Below are positions 62,065 to 64,000 of a DNA stretch of 64,000 nt, piece by piece. Source of the stretch: Dactylosporangium fulvum (lineage in GTDB: Bacteria > Actinomycetota > Actinomycetes > Mycobacteriales > Micromonosporaceae). The position numbers were made by a program, and so were the translations under genes. The notes below the pieces were generated by a model. The model had not been told where the DNA came from. It saw only the letters and a list, made by a program, of their open reading frames with translations, and searched no databases. Where the stretch lies: assembly GCF_025137375.1 (NCBI RefSeq), contig NZ_CP073720.1, positions 8,456,501-8,520,500 of the forward strand, written 5' to 3'. Within the stretch, counting starts at the first letter, position 1. Every line of letters begins with the position of its first letter.

Positions 62065-63608
62065 CAGTCGTACAGCGCTTCCACTCGCCAGGCTCCGTTC
62101 TCCAGGACCGCCAGCAGCGCGCGGTCGTCGGCCAGTTGCAGCTGGAACCGCGCATACCGGCGCGACTCCCCCTCCGCCCACCAGCGCTCGTCGACCGGCC
62201 ACGGTCCCGCCCAGGCCACGATCTCGACGGGCTGAGGTTCTTCGCCGAGCCGGATCTTCGCCGGTACGGCCGTGAGCGTGAGCCTCCCGCTGACGCCCAC
62301 GGGCGCGCCGTCCGCGGCGAGGACCTCGGCCGGCAGCGGTTCGACGTAGACGGTGGCCGGCGCGGGCGGAGGCAGCCGGCCGGGCCACGGCGCCTCGACA
62401 CTCTGGGCGACCCGCTCGCCGCCCCAGGCCACGAGCCGGATCCGGCGGCTGTCGGCCCGTCCTCCGTCGAGGACCGCGGTGAGCACGGCGTCGGGCCCGA
62501 GGAGCCCTTGGACCCGGGTGAGCGCCCGGTGCGCGCGGTCGCGCTCCTCCCCCGCCTCGCCCCACAGGCCCGGCTGCAGGCCGAGGTGCTCGACGACCCC
62601 TTCGGGGACGAGCCGCAGCCGGATGATCCCCGATCCCGGCCCGGCCTTCTCGGTTCGGCGGGTGCGGAGCCAGCCGTCCAGCTGCCAGCGGAGCCGGTCG
62701 GCGATCTGGCCCACACCGAGCAGGCCGTCGTGACGCCAGGTGCGCACGAGTTCCGCACCGGTCTCGGTGGTGGCCTCGATCGCCAGCCGGGTGCAGGCGA
62801 GCCCGTGCGAGCCGAGCCGGTCGTGCAGCCGCTCGGCGAGCGCCCGGGCGGCGAACGCGGCCGCGTCGACCCGGTCGACCGGGTCGTCGAACGTCTCTGT
62901 CACGTCGAGGTCCGGCGGCGGCTGCCGGGGCGCGAGCGGCCGCTCGTCCCGCCCGCCGGCCAGCCGGTGGGCGAGCGCGGCGTCGAACCCGAAGCGGGCC
63001 AGCACATCACCGCCCGGCAGCGCCGCGAACTCGGCGAGCGTGTGGATCCCGAGCCGTCGCAGCAGGTCGACGAGGGCCGGCCGGCCGAGGGCCGTGATGC
63101 TGAGATCGGCGAGAAACCCGGCCGTCTCCCCCGGTGACACGATGGTCCCGGCCCGGGCGGCGAGCCCCGCGGCGAAGGTGCCGTCGGCGATGCCGACCTG
63201 GGCCTCGACGTCACACTGCTGGGCGATCTGTTCGACGAGCCGCTCGGCCGCGGCCTCCTCACCGCCGTAGTAGCGTGCGGGCCCGCGGGCCGCCAGCGCG
63301 CAGGCCCCCGGCCGGAGCGTCTCCACCCCGGGTGCGAGCGCCTCGACGGCCGTGAGCACCGGCTCGAACGCCCGCATGTCCCGCCCCGGGTCGTGCTCGA
63401 GGACGATGAGATGCGGGCAACGCCCCTGGGCCTCCCGTTTCCGCAGCCCCCGCCGGACCCCTTCGGCCCGCGCCGCGGGCGACGCCGAGAGGACGCGGTT
63501 GGCGTGCAGGACCGCGACCGGCTCGTGGGAAGGGTATCCGTCCACGATCTCGGCCGCGATCACCGGCCAGTCCGGGCACCAGATCACCATCGTCCGCACC
63601 CCGGTCAC
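62064..63608 (-). CDS. imuB: ImuB, Y-family polymerase-like mutasome protein
   Basis: 514 residues. Y-family fold without catalytic acids: MVIWCPDWPVIAAEIVDG stands where DinB has a DxD motif region. It links DnaE2 and ImuA to the beta clamp. The GTG at 63608 overlaps the imuA stop as GTGA. The tail ends VLENGAWRVEALYD, typical of ImuB. Confidence 0.93.
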   Translation of the reverse strand: MTGVRTMVIWCPDWPVIAAEIVDGYPSHEPVAVLHANRVLSASPAARAEGVRRGLRKREAQGRCPHLIVLEHDPGRDMRAFEPVLTAVEALAPGVETLRPGACALAARGPARYYGGEEAAAERLVEQIAQQCDVEAQVGIADGTFAAGLAARAGTIVSPGETAGFLADLSITALGRPALVDLLRRLGIHTLAEFAALPGGDVLARFGFDAALAHRLAGGRDERPLAPRQPPPDLDVTETFDDPVDRVDAAAFAARALAERLHDRLGSHGLACTRLAIEATTETGAELVRTWRHDGLLGVGQIADRLRWQLDGWLRTRRTEKAGPGSGIIRLRLVPEGVVEHLGLQPGLWGEAGEERDRAHRALTRVQGLLGPDAVLTAVLDGGRADSRRIRLVAWGGERVAQSVEAPWPGRLPPPAPATVYVEPLPAEVLAADGAPVGVSGRLTLTAVPAKIRLGEEPQPVEIVAWAGPWPVDERWWAEGESRRYARFQLQLADDRALLAVLENGAWRVEALYD

Positions 63609-64000
63609 CGTCCCCGCCGCAGCGGCACGACGTTGCCGTGCTCCTCCCTGCCGCCGGCCTCCTCTCCGTCACCGGCCACGGCGCGATCACCGCGCGGCGC
63701 GAAAGCCGCCACATCGCCGCGGTCGCTGCCGGGTCGCGCGGCCATGGCGCGAGGAGCTGGGTGGTCGTGGCGGTCACCGCCGGGAACCGCGACCAGGGGG
63801 CGGTCCGCGGTGGGCAGGGGGCGGGTGATCGGGGGCAGCACACCCTCGAGGGACGGCAGCCAGAGGGTCACCTCGCGCGGGGCGGCCGCCGCGCCGCGGC
63901 CACGAGCCTGGATCGTCATCTCGCGGCAGCGCAGCCGGCCGCGGCCGGCGCCCAACCCGTCCCACGCGCCGCGGACCGGGGCCACGGTGAGGTCGGCGCC
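63605..64000 (-). CDS. imuA: ImuA-like protein, C-terminal part (cut by window edge)
   Basis: 132 codons up to the right edge. The visible end, LTVAPVRGAWDGLGAGRGRL then RCREMTIQARGRGAAAAPRE, matches the C-terminal region of actinobacterial ImuA, a RecA/SulA-like mutasome protein; position before imuB supports this. The promoter, where a LexA box would be sought, lies outside the window. Confidence 0.75.
   Translation of the reverse strand, partial: GADLTVAPVRGAWDGLGAGRGRLRCREMTIQARGRGAAAAPREVTLWLPSLEGVLPPITRPLPTADRPLVAVPGGDRHDHPAPRAMAARPGSDRGDVAAFAPRGDRAVAGDGEEAGGREEHGNVVPLRRGR

Overview
The window is a GC-rich actinobacterial chromosome segment, most likely from a member of the Micromonosporaceae. 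The evidence is the strong G/C third-position bias, GTG/TTG starts, several apparently leaderless promoters (TANNNT about 7 nt before ATG/GTG), Wag31/DivIVA and SepF, a MurE with the meso-diaminopimelate motif DNPR, the MurT-GatD pair and a DinB/DUF664 (mycothiol-transferase type) relic. Family level is inference; no rRNA or other marker gene is present.

Layout. 1-6745 (minus): a cut-off ParA/MinD-like ATPase, a membrane-anchored unknown, an RluD-like pseudouridine synthase, LspA, a TraR/DksA protein with a histone-H1-like tail, a K+/H+ antiporter, a DUF167 protein and a two-TM protein with a metal-site-like tail. 7009-25295 (minus): the division and cell-wall (dcw) cluster, transcribed as mraZ, rsmH, ftsL-like, ftsI, murE, murF, mraY, ftsW, murG, murC, ftsQ, ftsZ, yggS, sepF, yggT, divIVA. 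murD is missing between mraY and ftsW, and pgeF is missing next to ftsZ. A DUF664 relic follows ftsQ. 25296-25740 is a divergent control region with GTGGAG/GTGGGG repeats at 10-bp spacing (MraZ-type boxes) facing both mraZ and murT-gatD.

27683-28633 is repeat-rich and non-coding. leuS (28634-31474) is preceded by a leaderless 12-codon leader ORF with two adjacent CTT Leu codons and a U-tailed terminator, which looks like an attenuator. A membrane pseudokinase (31704-33227) is divergent from a MoxR / DUF58 / transglutaminase operon (33533-38351). 38352-42230 is an accessory stretch: GC-rich repeats, nested palindromes, a complete IS21-type element (istA-istB) and purine-rich DNA. Then come a DUF3040 protein, DNA polymerase IV, an unknown gene under an IdeR-type iron box, a phosphodiesterase and a methyltransferase.

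46467-52432 (minus) is a thiamine operon (thiE, thiO, TPP riboswitch, thiS, thiG, tenI-like, thiD, thiC). The riboswitch lies inside it and thiO carries a palindrome within its coding sequence. After an aldo/keto reductase comes an ECF sigma operon (53575-55797) whose sigma gene appears frameshifted. Around it are two near-identical, inverted copies of a gene for a very acidic, uncharacterised protein (55874-56305 and 58209-58619) and a 3' relic of a third copy (53484-53532). The window ends with the damage-induced mutasome genes dnaE2, imuB and imuA (cut off).
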